A DNA stretch of 64,000 nt, taken from Thysanoteuthis rhombus (Eukaryota; Mollusca; Cephalopoda; Oegopsida; Thysanoteuthidae). A program made the position numbers and the translations under genes. Of this stretch, positions 45,750 to 56,249 are shown in pieces. Position 1 is the stretch's first letter, and each line of letters starts with the position of its first letter. The stretch lies in assembly GCA_963457665.1 (NCBI GenBank), contig OY735219.1, positions 15,941,032-16,005,031 on the forward strand, read 5' to 3'. The notes beneath the pieces are model-generated. The model did not search any database. It was not told the DNA's origin and was given only the letters and a program-made list of their open reading frames with translations.

Positions 45750-46465
45750 TGGAGAAAAGGGAAGAGAATTCACGGGAAAGTAAGAGCAATGTTTGGATGT
45801 GCTGACCTTCACCCACTGTTCACCTTTATTTTCTCTTTTCTATCATCAGCTGGTAGCAATTATATTATCCAGAATCCTTTTAGCTCTTCTCGAATTAGGT
45901 TCCTCGCACGCAGCCCACCTCCCAGCTAGTACTGATTCTTCGCAGGCTGCTTTTCTGTTTGCATTTGCGGAGAGAGTGGAATGGTTGGTCCAATGGGTTG
46001 GTTTCTCTTTCAATGTAAACAAGAATTCTTTTTATCGTTCGGGCTGTAAAACACATATCGGAAGCGAAAATTGATATTTTTTTTTATTTCTGTAGTTATA
46101 CGACGCGTTGTCTGTAGACATTTGGTAGAATGTTCAGCTATGTGTACACTCGTGCTAAAGAAAAGGGTTAAGATTCGGTTTAGAACAGTTTTTCTTAGGC
46201 TAGTGAATGATACACTCAACGGTGAATGAAGTCGTATTGGTTGTGACTGAAAGTACAGGGGCGAATGAAACAGGGAAGGTGAAAGACTCAAATCCTTCAG
46301 ACTTAATTGTTTTGTCTATTTTTGTGGTAAACATGCACAATGAGAAACCAAGCATCGTATCTGAATATCCAATTCTAAGTTTGCGATGTGAACTAGAAAA
46401 ATGCTAATGATTTTTGTGAAATACATTGAGAATCTTTGGAAAAATATTTCTCAATCAGAGAAAGA
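45750..46465. other. No gene seen
   Basis: Frames of 66-93 residues on both strands overlap each other; none has a recognisable motif. Confidence 0.3.
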
Positions 46466-46469
46466 TTCC

Positions 46470-46635
46470 AGAGTCTGTCCCAAAATGTAACCACTTTTTG
46501 TATATTCCATTGCCCACCCTTCCACGCAATGTCATTGAAATCCATCGAGTATTTACGAAGTTATCGTGTAGACAGACATACAGAGGGATGTGACCGAATA
46601 CATACGTCCCCAACTTCGTTGGCAGGGGTAATGAA
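46470..46635 (+). mobile_element. Family A element, 5'-truncated
   Basis: ATTGCCCACCCTTCCACGCA, GTCATTGAAATCCATCGAGT, GTGTAGACAGACATACAGAG and the 3' terminus CTTCGTTGGCAGGGGTAATG. Confidence 0.7.
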
Positions 46636-47148
46636 TACTTGAGAAATTAAGCAATTGATACTTTTTGCTCGCCATACAAAATGAATCACAAAAACAAAAA
46701 AACAACATTGAAATCTAGTCATGAAATTTTATAATGAAGACTTGCGGATGAATGACATCGAAATAGCTTTAGAAACACTGATGCATGCACGAGCTAAAGA
46801 TGGGGCCAAGATTTGGTTTAGCTAACCAGCAAAATATGCAAATATTTCCCCTATGCTGTTTGACCTCCGTTTCTTCCGGAAATTTTGTTTTTTGAGGAAA
46901 ATAATTTTCGTAGTGGGACCGAGTGAATTGGCTTCTAAGTGGGTGATCGTCTTACAGTGTACGTATAATGCGAAACTGGACCCTTACTTTGTTTCAGTCT
47001 TTCTGACACCCAATGTTCGATTTACTATGTAAATATCTGCTAAACTACTCCCTGAAAGTGTCCGTTCAGGGGGTGCCTGGGCAGCCTTCCAAAAAGGAAT
47101 TTTACGATATATACTTTTATTGTGAAGTTGCAAGGTTATGGCAAAAGA

Positions 47149-47206
47149 GCAGGGGATCCCAACCAGGGGAACACGAACTCCTGATGGTCTGCAAAGGTTT
47201 TACAGT
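47149..47206 (+). mobile_element. hAT-like terminus
   Basis: CAGGGGATCCCAACCAGGGG then AACACGAACTCCTGATGGTC and TGCAAAGGTTTT follows the CAGTGGTTCCCAACC..GGG.TACGCGTACCCCT..GGTACGCAAAGG pattern of hAT MITE ends. Confidence 0.5.
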
Positions 47207-47209
47207 CGT

Positions 47210-48110
47210 AACAACATTTAATATTAAAACGGGAAATTATTGTTATGTTTCGTTGACGTGAGAAGCACAGATATTACACTTTGATCTTGAACTAAAGGCT
47301 GCAAAAGCCTGGATCCTGAAACAAGGGTAGCACCCCAAAATTAAACTTTGAAAAAAGATGTTTAATTACCTATTGCTACACGTTTTAAAAGCGTTGGAAT
47401 ATTGCGTGTTAGATGCCAAAATACACTTTCCTTTTATCATAGAAGATGCACAGCTATCCCCTGCCAAAATGACAAGAGATGGGGGAAGCTACTTCTGTGA
47501 TTCCAGCACCCCTGTGTCCGTCTACTCAATTATGTCTATCTTAGCTGCATATTTACATGATAAATCGAAACCCCTCTCCACTTCAGAGCCAAGCAAATGA
47601 AATTCTGAAAAAAAAAAGAATATTTGTGGTGCCAATCCATCAGACTTCGTTTCCTCAGGAAATTTGTCAATTTTGAGAAATCTTGACCCCCCATCTTCCA
47701 CCTGAATCTTTCTAATAACGGTGACACTAAAAGCTGCGCAAATTTGTGTGGATCTGGCCAAGTGAGTTGAAGAAAGAGAAAAGCCTTTTTAGTGTAATTA
47801 GACAATGTATCTACGTCAGAAATACGACAAAGAGTCCTCAAATGTGCCAAAAACTGGAATTGATAAAGGAAAAAAAAATAGATTTCGATTATGCAAAATA
47901 ATCACCGAGGCAGTTCGCCATTTTTGAGAGGCTGATAAGCAACTTTTTTTTCATCAATAATTTATCATTACTTAGAAGAAGAAAATGAAGTACACAAGGA
48001 TGAAGAAAAAATACTTTACTGGAAAGGAAGTTAGGGTTAGGTTTTTGGTGTCTTTTGTCGACAAGAATCTTCGCCTACTTTCACATTCTTAGCTAGTACT
48101 GACACGTTAA
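47210..48110. other. No gene confirmed
   Basis: Open frames on the plus strand (80 residues, 47,358-47,600) and minus strand (79 and 104 residues within 47,522-47,850) share the same bases, so most are shadows. AGTTAGGGTTAGGTTT at 48,030 is a short telomere-like word. Confidence 0.3.
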
Positions 48111-48115
48111 ACTAA

Positions 48116-48118
<3 letters not shown>

Positions 48119-48171
<53 letters not shown>

Positions 48172-48300
48172 GTCATCGACAGACAACTGTTTCGTTGGCT
48201 ATACACTATCCATTATCCCATCCAGTACCACGAGGCAGGATGGAAACCTTCACTTCAGGCTTGGGGGCCCGTATCCTACCGCTGCGCTACGAAACTGAAT
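48119..48300 (-). mobile_element. tRNA-headed SINE with (TA)n tail
   Basis: Read on the minus strand: TTTCGTAGCGCAGCGGTAGG (A box TAGCGCAGCGG fits TRGYNNARNNG), then AAGGTTTCCATCC about 40 bases on, a degenerate B box, then GATGGGATAATGGATAGTGT, AACAGTTGTCTGTCGATGAC and ACAATAAT, ending in (TA)n at 48,119-48,165. This is the order of a tRNA-derived SINE transcribed by RNA polymerase III. The same body, without head, is at 21,330. Confidence 0.7.
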
Positions 48301-48309
48301 GATAAGTAA

Positions 48310-49180
48310 GATTGAATATGTGATATGTTTATTTAGCAAATATTCCCCATCCACCAGAGTGCTCTATTCCTATGGAAGAGCATTGCATAAGCTTACAATG
48401 AACAAGTTACCTCACTTAAAGAGAGCTCAACCCTATTCCCCTATCGTAACATGATATCATAACTCGGTGTTTGGTTGGCGGCTCCCTTACCGACTGAGCC
48501 AAATTGACAATTCGTATATCTACGAACATTTATGTTAGAAATATGTATTCTCATAAATACATTTATACTAAAAAAATATTTTCATAAAAACTTATTTTTT
48601 TATAGATTTTTATGTATCATATAAACAATATAAAAGAGAACATAAAAGAAAACCCCAAATACTAATCCTAAACCCGAGCCAAAAGATAAAGATTTGTGTA
48701 TTGAATTCTTAAAAGGTGTGCGAACTGTATACAGAGGCTATTACTATATTTTTGTCCTTGTAGTTGGGCCACTTAATTTCTTATTATCATAATTCACCAA
48801 ATAGTCCATCCGCCTGTCTATGCTAGCAAAACTCAAGAATGGACACGGCAATAATCACCAAATTTTCTGTGGCCAGTGATAGGATCCTGGAACAAGTTTG
48901 TAGTTAGTTAGTTTTCGAAAAATTACTCCCAAAATAAATTTTTGGTGAGAGGGTCGATTTGTAATGTAAATTCATCCTAAATTAGTCATCAATTTTGTAT
49001 CCGTCAGCGTTCACGCTAGTCTAAAAAATACGTGCTATAATTCAACATAGCAAGAGATCCCACCGTTAGTACGGATTTTAAGCTTGTTTTCATTAAATTA
49101 TAATTTCTTTCGATTCCTTTCAAAAGGTCGACTGAGGCCACCCCCAACAGACCAAACTGAAATTAATGTATTCTACAATT
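48310..49180. other. No gene seen
   Basis: CpG-normal, AT-rich DNA. GGTTGGCGGCTCCCTTACCG then ACTGAGCC at 48,472-48,499 looks like a reversed tRNA-like A-box word, without a partner. Confidence 0.25.
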
Positions 49181-49184
49181 AAAA

Positions 49185-49243
49185 TAAGGGATTCTCAAAC
49201 TGGAATACGCGTTACCCAAGGGACGTGCAAGTGAAATCACAGG
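49185..49243 (+). mobile_element. hAT-like terminus
   Basis: AGGGATTCTCAAACTGGAAT then ACGCGTTACCCAAGGGACGT is a variant of the hAT MITE end CAGTGGTTCTCAAACTGGGGTACGCGTACCC. Confidence 0.5.
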
Positions 49244-49249
49244 TGTGTT

Positions 49250-50220
49250 TCTCAGGTGAGAAATGGCGGGTAATTCTCTAAGAAACGATGCCTTGAATTA
49301 AGTTAACTATTAGAAAGGACTAAGCTCATCCTTGACAGTAAGAATGTTACATTGAATTTATTGAAATAACGAACAAATATTGCACGTCTACTGTCTATTC
49401 TGTGGCAACCGTGAATCATACTCTGTATTCTTCACGAAGGGGCTCGACTACCCTGTCTGACAGGACGAACGGGTACGCTAGAAGGAGCAATTTGAGAACC
49501 TCTTGTTGTTGCTATGAAGGTCAAATTGTCTACGTAGACAAAATGACGGAAGAAGAGGGAATTCTTTTGCCCCATACCTCATATTAGTATTCAGGGTATG
49601 CCCAGTGAACTACTAACAGTAGACGACAAGAAATAACGCTCTTTTTCCCCTGAAAATGTTGCCTTGTTCTTGGGATGTCGACCACATTGAAGTGCACGTT
49701 TCTCCTGCTATCTGAAATGGCGTACTGCGGAAAAGTAAATACCGTTAATCTTTATGGCGAAAATTTCTGAGTGTAATGAGACCCCAAAGTGATGAAAATG
49801 GTACGCTGGGCTGAGTTGTTGGAGGCTGGGACGGTTGGAGCCACAGGCGACTGGGATGTATGAGTGAGAAAAATAGAATGTGTACTACCTCTATATCAGC
49901 TTGCTGCAAAACAAACACTGAACGCAATTTTCGCTTTTGCAATTTTGTAAAGTCTGGATGTAACGAGCCGTGAGCTAGGGCCCCGGACCTCGACCGTTTG
50001 ACTGAAAAAGAAAATGGAATAAGAATAAAACAAAACATGAAACTAAGAATAAACCATTTTGAAGTGAATTATGCAATTATTAGCCATTCCTACTGATTTA
50101 TACCAGAAATCGCTGAATTTCCGAGATTTTGTTTGGGATATAACATATACTTAAATTCTGGTATCAAATTGCCGAAAATTATATATTTTATCACCTCAGA
50201 CTGCTCAAAAGCAAGGAAAT
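49250..50220. other. No gene confirmed
   Basis: A plus-strand frame of 61 residues (49,402-49,587) and a minus-strand frame of 97 (49,745-50,038) have fair composition and lie in CpG-normal DNA, but no domain is recognised. Confidence 0.25.
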
Positions 50221-50224
50221 TGAG

Positions 50225-50310
50225 TCCCGAGCAGCTTGGAAATTCGAACCTGCCAGCTGCATTTGTTGTGGTAACCCTTGCCTTCGCCAAACACGTTCCC
50301 TTACGGCCCT
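50225..50310 (-). ncRNA. tRNA-like pol III promoter relic
   Basis: On the minus strand TGGCGAAGGCA fits the A box TRGYNNARNNG at ten of eleven places, and GGCAGGTTCGAATTTCC some 40 bases later holds a good B box (GGTTCGAATTT). The rest does not fold as a functional tRNA to my eye. Probably a SINE head or tRNA pseudogene. Confidence 0.35.
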
Positions 50311-50810
50311 CAAAATGAACTTTCGAAAGGCGTGCGATACTTGTACCCAACCGAGAGCCAGTTATGCTGCTTGACCTCTTTCCCTATCAGGTGACACTAA
50401 TAGAGAGACAGCTCCGAAAAATCCGAGAAATGTATATTCATCCATTATAATGATACTCAGCACGTGTCTGTTGTTCGGTTCGTCTGTCTGTCACGGGGGT
50501 GTGTGACATTTCTGCAGCCTTAAATTTCACAACTTCCAGCTCCTTCCTCTTCCTCTTCAGCCAGTCACCACTGCAAACCACCGCCACTCCACCCTAAAAC
50601 GTCTATCCACTCAAATCAAAATGTGGGAATAAGACAGACGAGACTTCTCTTAAAAGAGATTATTTTGTTTGTTGGAAAGTAAAACTATTTATGATTAATC
50701 CTTTGTAATTATTTTTTAAAAATTACGACACGGGTACATTAGTATATAGATGAAATAGATGAGATAAAACGGAATAAATGATTATACACAGATGTGCGAG
50801 TAGGGATAGA

Positions 50811-50993
50811 GCTCAGAGAGACGATGTTAAAAATGCTTGTATTGAGTAACGTAGTTGGTGGAAAATAATACAGGATTGAATTGACAATCTTATAGTCGTT
50901 AGCTTAGAGAGATTATGTTGAAAACGCTTGTATTAAGTAGCGTCGTTTGTGGAAAATAAGGCAGAATTGAAAGGATAATTTTAATTGTCGTTA
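50811..50993 (+). repeat. Two-copy tandem repeat, period 91
   Basis: GCTCAGAGAGACGATGTTAA ... TGGTGGAAAATAATACAGGA is repeated at 50,902 as GCTTAGAGAGATTATGTTGA ... TTGTGGAAAATAAGGCAGAA, both ending in AGTCGTTA or TGTCGTTA. Confidence 0.8.
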
Positions 50994-50999
50994 TCTACA

Positions 51000-52690
51000 A
51001 ATGAATTGTAAATAGTATCGGCAATCGGCCTTTGGGTAAGTTGTTCTGATATTAGCTCAACTGATGTTCGTCATTGTTCATGCGTAGATCAGGACTTTTA
51101 GGATGAATTAGGATTGATGGAACCAGGCGGTGAGCTGATTATGAGGTCATCGCAGAGAAAATGCTTTGCAGAAATAAAAGATCCCGTTAGTCGAGACTGT
51201 AGGTGTTAGCTGGCGGAGGTCCTCCTCTTTGAGTCTTTCATGGGACATGCTGGCTAAGTTAAATTAGGGTTTTGCTTTTATATAAGTTGATAGGATTCAA
51301 AAGCAAACTCAGTGAAAACAGATCTATTAGGAAATAATTGTTTTCCTGCACCAAGCCCTGATTAATGAGTGATGTTGCATTTTGATCCACTTTCACTTTT
51401 GTGTGTAAAACAGTTTGGGAGGAATTAGATTCAGTTGTTCAGAGTTTTATTACGACCGGAGCTATTTCCTGAAAAAAAAATAAATAAAGATCAGAGGTGG
51501 TGGATTCAAAGCAGGGGCGGTTGAAGCCGTAACCAACGTGGAAATACATGTATTGCCACTATGCCTGATGTCGTGGATATATTGTCCCAATCTGAATACT
51601 TTTCTTACAGTTATCTTGTTTCTAGGGTTTGGGATTTTCATTTCAGGGATGAATTTGATACTTTTCATAGACTCTATCCCAGAAATGTTTGATAACTGTT
51701 GACCCATCAAAAATTGGTTTATGATTTCAACTGTTGAATTATTGTATGTTATGTGTATGAATAAGAACTTGGGACACAAAATATCGCAATAATGTGGCCT
51801 TTATATTCATCGTTTGAAATAATTTCGCAATGATATTGCCAGTGATAAAATAGAAATTGCATCTACATGCCTGCCGATACCTACTGTATACCGACCATTT
51901 CCAGCATATATTGACTTCGCTGTAACAAGTTATCTTATTACACATGGATTCATTATTAATTCCATTGGATTGGAAAAAGTATATCTATGCCATTCAGTAT
52001 CACCCAAGATCAAACTTTCAAGAGAGTTTGAAAATAATTGCCACAACCAGTATTTAGCCAAAAACAACTTCATGTAGTTTTTATCACAACCAAGCTATTG
52101 CAAGATGTGAGCGTTAGAAGAGCAGAAACGTAAAAGAAAAGGAACACAGGAATGTCTTGAATGGTGCGGTTTTTAATGTAGTATGGTGACAATATTGCTG
52201 TACAAATCATTGGAACCAAGTATTAGCAGAAAAACACATTAAATGATAAGACCTTAAACAGAGTGGTTTTTAACAGTTCGGTAAATTTTGGAACGGATAA
52301 AAGCTGCACTAATCAAGGCATACCTGTATTTTCTAGAAAGAATGCAGCATTTTGGGGAGTTTTTTCTTTTAAATTTTGGGTTATGTTGTTTTTGTTGTTT
52401 TTTTTTTGTTGTTTTTGTTTTTTCATTTAGTGCATTTAAAGTAACCGACATATAAGCCACTTTTTTTTTATATGAATGATATGATTTTTTCTCTGATTTT
52501 TTTTTTTAAATGTGAATTACTTTGAGATCTCATGAATTACAAAATTGTACAGTTAAAATTCCACGGGTTCTACTAATACCAATTACATAAAATTATGAGT
52601 ATGCTTTCTTTTATTCATTTTTTGGTAATGCCCCAGTAAAAAATATGCCAACTGGAAAATGACCATAAGATAAGAATCATCCAAATTGTG
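51000..52690. other. No gene confirmed
   Basis: A minus-strand frame of 105 residues (51,462-51,779) includes QQLSNISGIESMKSIKF and KVFRLGQYIHDIRHSG, fairly protein-like but unmatched. A (GTTTTT)n-like tract lies at 52,385-52,425. Confidence 0.25.
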
Positions 52691-52698
52691 TAATACCG

Positions 52699-52932
52699 TC
52701 TTGCCTTTGCTATCATCTGAGATCTCTGACGCAAATGGAGATTTTTGCATAGACTAACATCTGCGTATTGGAAAGCCAATGTAACCAGTCCCCGCTCCAG
52801 TGTCCACCTCTTCATCTCCTTTTTCGGACACGTCCCTATTCCATTCACCAGCTTTAAATGCAGTCGTGCAATTTCCATTAATATCATCTGTATGGCGTTA
52901 ATACAAACCGCCCATTCTGGACCAGTCATTCT
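52699..52932 (-). CDS. Hypothetical exon-like open frame
   Basis: The minus strand encodes MTGPEWAVCINAIQMILMEI, ARLHLKLVNGIGTCPKKEMK, RWTLERGLVTLAFQYADVSL and HLRQRSQMIAKARR. Composition is protein-like and CpG is not depleted. A plausible acceptor (ATTGACTTAG) lies just before it and a possible donor (ACG/GTATTA) near 52,698; beyond that the frame turns hydrophobic and ends at 52,615. No known domain is recognised. A further minus-strand frame (52,951-53,148) is adjacent. Confidence 0.3.
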
Positions 52933-53180
52933 ATCACTAAGTCAATAAAGTCATCGACGTGTCTTTGAATGGGATAGACAGTTGATCAAATGGGCTTTAT
53001 TAAGTGCTATAAGGTCACGGAAGCTCCTTACTCTTCTCATCATGATCACACGATGAAAAAGTTGCTTAACTAAGGTCGTCAAGCATAAACCGGTGTGTGT
53101 AAGTGTGTAGGACCGTGAATATTTGCCCCCACTTGATTTCTTAGGCAATCAAAGACCAGCTAAAATGTTCTAACGTCTGG

Positions 53181-53414
53181 TTGTTAACCGTTCACCTGTG
53201 GCAGGTGGCAAAGAGTGATAGTTACCCATAGCAAGATAAAAGCCCTTGTCCATTGTAAGGTAATCCATTGGCAAGATATCCACTGCAAGATGAAAGGCAT
53301 GATTCACATATAGAACTGAGTTGTCAGCAACCTCAATAAAGCTGAAGTTTCATTGAGTTATCCATAGCACTGCAATGGCGGGAATTCCTGTCGTTCGCAG
53401 TTGATGGGTTTTAA
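53181..53414 (+). mobile_element. Family E MITE, copy 2
   Basis: Matches 27,494-27,666: TTAACCGTTCACCTGTGGCA start, AGAGTGATAGTTACCC, AAGATAAAAGCCC, ATAGAACTGAG, ACTGCAATGGCGGGAATTCC, and the inverted end CGCAGTTGATGGGTTTTAA. This copy is longer because of an internal repeat of the AAG(G/A)TAATCCATTG and AAGATATCCACTGC type. Confidence 0.75.
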
Positions 53415-53465
53415 TCGGCCTTTTTGCTTTGCTTAGCTCATCGGTTAGCAAACTTCTTTTTTTTT

Positions 53466-53477
53466 GGGGGGGGGGGG
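53466..53477. repeat. G12 homopolymer
   Basis: Twelve G after a T run; could contribute to a G-quadruplex. Confidence 0.8.
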
Positions 53478-53479
53478 TT

Positions 53480-54085
53480 AGAAATGTTTTCATATCTCGC
53501 AGGCGAAGGCGGATAAAAAAATTAAACAATGGACATACAAGGCAATAGCTTGTTTTTTTTTTTATTACTTAATGTTTTCATTATAGGAGTATATACTTGA
53601 ATAAACTTCCATGTACTATCAATTGGAACAATTAAGTGAGGGGGCCAGATGACAAATTATTGTCAAATTTGGGTTGAAATTTTGTAATTCCTGTAATCAA
53701 AACTATTTGAAAGTGGGAACAGTTAATGACCTACGAACAGATTCAATATACTCAATCTTGGAAATGGTCTCATTTTCACGACAATAGATTGTGCACAATG
53801 CTGAAACCCCTTCCCTAGCAAAGGATTTCAAAGAAGTTATCACATTTATTACTTATTCCATGAAGCAGTAGTTTCCCGACTGCTGGTTTAGCTTGGTACG
53901 ACACCAGGTCAAATGCATGTGTGAGTATAGGGGAGGAAAACTTGTATTGAGTCAAGCTTTCAAATGGGGAGGACATACTTGCTCTGAAAATCAGTAAATG
54001 AAATCAGTGTTTTCGCCCGTGTTCAAACACAAATCCCTGGCACTCGTGGAAAATAAGGCCCCCGTCTTGTTGGTTATCACATCAA
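53480..54085. other. No gene seen
   Basis: CpG-normal DNA. CAGTAGTTTCCCGACTGCTG at 53,867 is a weak hAT-like terminus. Confidence 0.25.
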
Positions 54086-54092
54086 GATGGTA

Positions 54093-54350
54093 TGTTACGA
54101 TCAAATCGCGTTGGTTACACGGGTTATCGCACGATCACCAAAATAAGGCAACGTCGAGCTTCGTCAGTAACTAGACGGGTGACCGTCTACGAATACCAGA
54201 AGTTGTAACTAGCCGAGGATCACGTAAAGAGTCATCGTGCTAAGGAGGAGGACGATCTCTACACTACGCTCAATGACGCAAACCAAGTGCCGCCTTCCCC
54301 TTGACCTTCTGATTGGCCTGGTTGCCAGCGAAAAAAAATAATGAATAAAC
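54093..54350 (+). mobile_element. 5S rRNA-headed SINE (SINE3-like)
   Basis: Bases 54,093-54,209 align with full-length animal 5S rRNA: GTTACGATCAAATCGCGTTG for the 5' end, ACACGGGTTATCGCACGATC then ACC, CAACGTCGAGC (A-box/intermediate region), and ACGGGTGACCGTCTACGAAT then ACC (C-box region), ending GTTGTAA. The internal pol III promoter elements are recognisable. A body of about 140 bases follows (CTCAATGACGCAAACCAAGT, CTTCTGATTGGCCTGGTTGC) with an A-rich tail and AATAATGAATAAACGAAC. The body recurs without head at 9225-9364, so this is a mobile SINE and not a 5S gene pseudocopy. SINE3-type 5S-headed SINEs are known from fish and other animals. Confidence 0.75.
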
Positions 54351-54649
54351 GAACATCAAGTCTGCACTAAATCCTTTCATTCGTCCAATCCACGCTGAAG
54401 TTTAAAACATTGTGCCCAGTGATGAGTGAACTCACGAACAATAGTCTGCTAAACTTGATCGCAAAAGATTTTATCACGTCAGACACTTTTGTAAGTATGT
54501 GTATGAAATCCTGAATTTCAGCTGGACCTGAACACTGATCCCCTGCGTCCGTGGGAAATACGCAGCAGCCCATACCACCTAGTTAAGTCAGAGTTCGACA
54601 TGAGAATTTAATAAGGCATTATCAGATTCAGCAGTAGCAGCAGCAGCCT

Positions 54650-55110
54650 TTTAACGGTTGTCATTGGACGTATACCATCCCCAAGATTCGCCAGATCTCT
54701 CTATCGTGGGAATTATGGCACCAATATCTCCTGAACATGTCTAAATTATCTTATTTTCTGCCATCTACAATTTCATTTGTTCTCTTGTCATCTACGTTCC
54801 GAGTCATAATGTCCAGCGGTTGTCTGACATTCCTGCGACATGGCCTGCTAATTGCCATTTGAGTTTTCTAATGGATTTTATACCTCTGACTCCCGTTTTC
54901 TCTGATGTACCGTGAGGTCTTGTGATCCCTCCTCGTTGCACCACGCATGATTTTTTCCTGTGCACATTGCATGGCTCTTATTTTGAGAGCTAATCTTTTG
55001 TTTAGGTTCGGCGTTTCAGCTCCGTAGGTAGCTATCGGGAGGAGGCATTGGTTGAAGAGTTTTCTTTTCAGGACGAATGGGATTCTTTGTTCTTGAATGT
55101 CGAGCTTTTT
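54650..55110 (-). mobile_element. LINE fragment, C-terminal tail of reverse transcriptase ORF
   Basis: The minus strand reads LDIQEQRIPFVLKRKLFNQ, CLLPIATYGAET, NLNKRLALKIRAMQCAQEKI then MRGATRRDHKTSRYIRENG. It shares KR.L.NQC.LPI.TYG.ET and the following block with 22,660-23,235, but keeps more CpG and a better frame. Truncated at both ends and interrupted further on, as is usual for a dead LINE copy. Confidence 0.8.
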
Positions 55111-55318
55111 CCATCAAAACCTAGCCAGCCTCGGGTAATTCTCCATTTGATTTCTTCTTTTTGAGTGTGTCGTCTGCTCTTTGAAAATCCAACTTTTTCA
55201 CTAAAAAGATCGATAAGCTCTTATCGCGTTTTTCTATTTTATGTTTTCACTTATTTTCTCAAAAACGAAAGATTTTTCAACATGACCGCTTCTGTAGAGT
55301 CAATACGGCATATATCTA

Positions 55319-55413
55319 CGGTTAGTGTCAGGGTGAGTCAGTAGAGTTAATAGGTAGATTTAGGGTTAGTGTTTATAAGTTGTGTTAATGGGTAGGTTTA
55401 GGGTTAGTGTTTC
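55319..55413 (+). repeat. Minisatellite with telomere-like words
   Basis: About two and a half units of roughly 38 bases: GTAGATTTAGGGTTAGTGTT and GTAGGTTTAGGGTTAGTGTT, preceded by a weaker copy with GGTTAGTGTCAGGGT. TTTAGGGTTAG is one base off the (TTAGGG)n telomere repeat. Confidence 0.65.
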
Positions 55414-55697
55414 TAATTTCCCCATTATTTATCGGTGTTATTTCGTCTTCATGTATCCCCTCTGTACTTTAGGCAAGATGACGGAAAGTAAGTGCCGTCT
55501 ATAGCGTTATAGTTACATAGTAAGAAGAACCCACTCGTAAAACCTGAAAAATCTTTTGCTAAAAACTGATAAATTTCTGGATGATTGAAGGGTCCTCTGG
55601 ATTGAAAGCAGTTCAAATTGGAAGGGAAGAAACATTGTCTTCTTGGAGAATTCGCAACTTCCGACACGTTAATCTTTACCCAATAAAATTACAATCA

Positions 55698-55925
55698 TTG
55701 ATCAGATGTTAACATAATAATGGAGTCAAAAGCCATTAATTTGTGACTTGGCAGAAACCCAGACTGTCCAAAAAATCTCTGGATGCACCTAAAAAAGAAA
55801 CTACGACGTTTTGGCTCATCTGATACATCATTTCTATTGTACCTAAACGAATTCATGGCTCGCAATATTCTGACAAAGAACAAATAATGCTTTTTAACTT
55901 CATCATTACGTTAATATCTGATCAA
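55698..55925. mobile_element. Family G foldback MITE, copy 1
   Basis: TTGATCAGATGTTAACATAA then TAATGGAGTCAAAAGCCATTA (55,698-55,738) is inverted at 55,885-55,925 (TAATGCTTTTTAACTTCATC then ATTACGTTAATATCTGATCAA). The interior holds ACCTAAACGAATTCATGG. The 228-bp length and arms of about 41 bp are typical of a MITE. No transposase. Confidence 0.75.
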
Positions 55926-56249
55926 TACGCTACTTGGTTAATATTTTTGGGACTTCCGTATGCAGTTTAATACCACGGATTATTATTACCACTGCCAACT
56001 CGAATTTTTCGCGCTAAATCCACCTCAAAAAACGCCACAACGTACTAATGAACACTGTTAGCAATAGTATGTCCATTTCAGATTGCTAAAGTTTGATTGA
56101 AATCGCTGAAAAATAATGCTAAATGTTGAATTCTCATGCGGCCAAAACAAGTAACGCACTAAATTGGCAACCCTATCCTCTCCAATTTAGGACGTGAAAA
56201 GTAACACAAGCCCAAAATTGTTGTCTTACCGCCAATCTTTCGTCTTAAA

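Noticed and set aside
47358-47850. Frames of 79-104 residues on both strands
   Set aside because: They occupy the same bases on opposite strands and none has a recognised domain; mostly shadows.
54093-54209. Functional 5S rRNA gene
   Set aside because: Several changes in stem positions, single copy in the window, and a SINE body attached directly behind; better explained as a SINE head.
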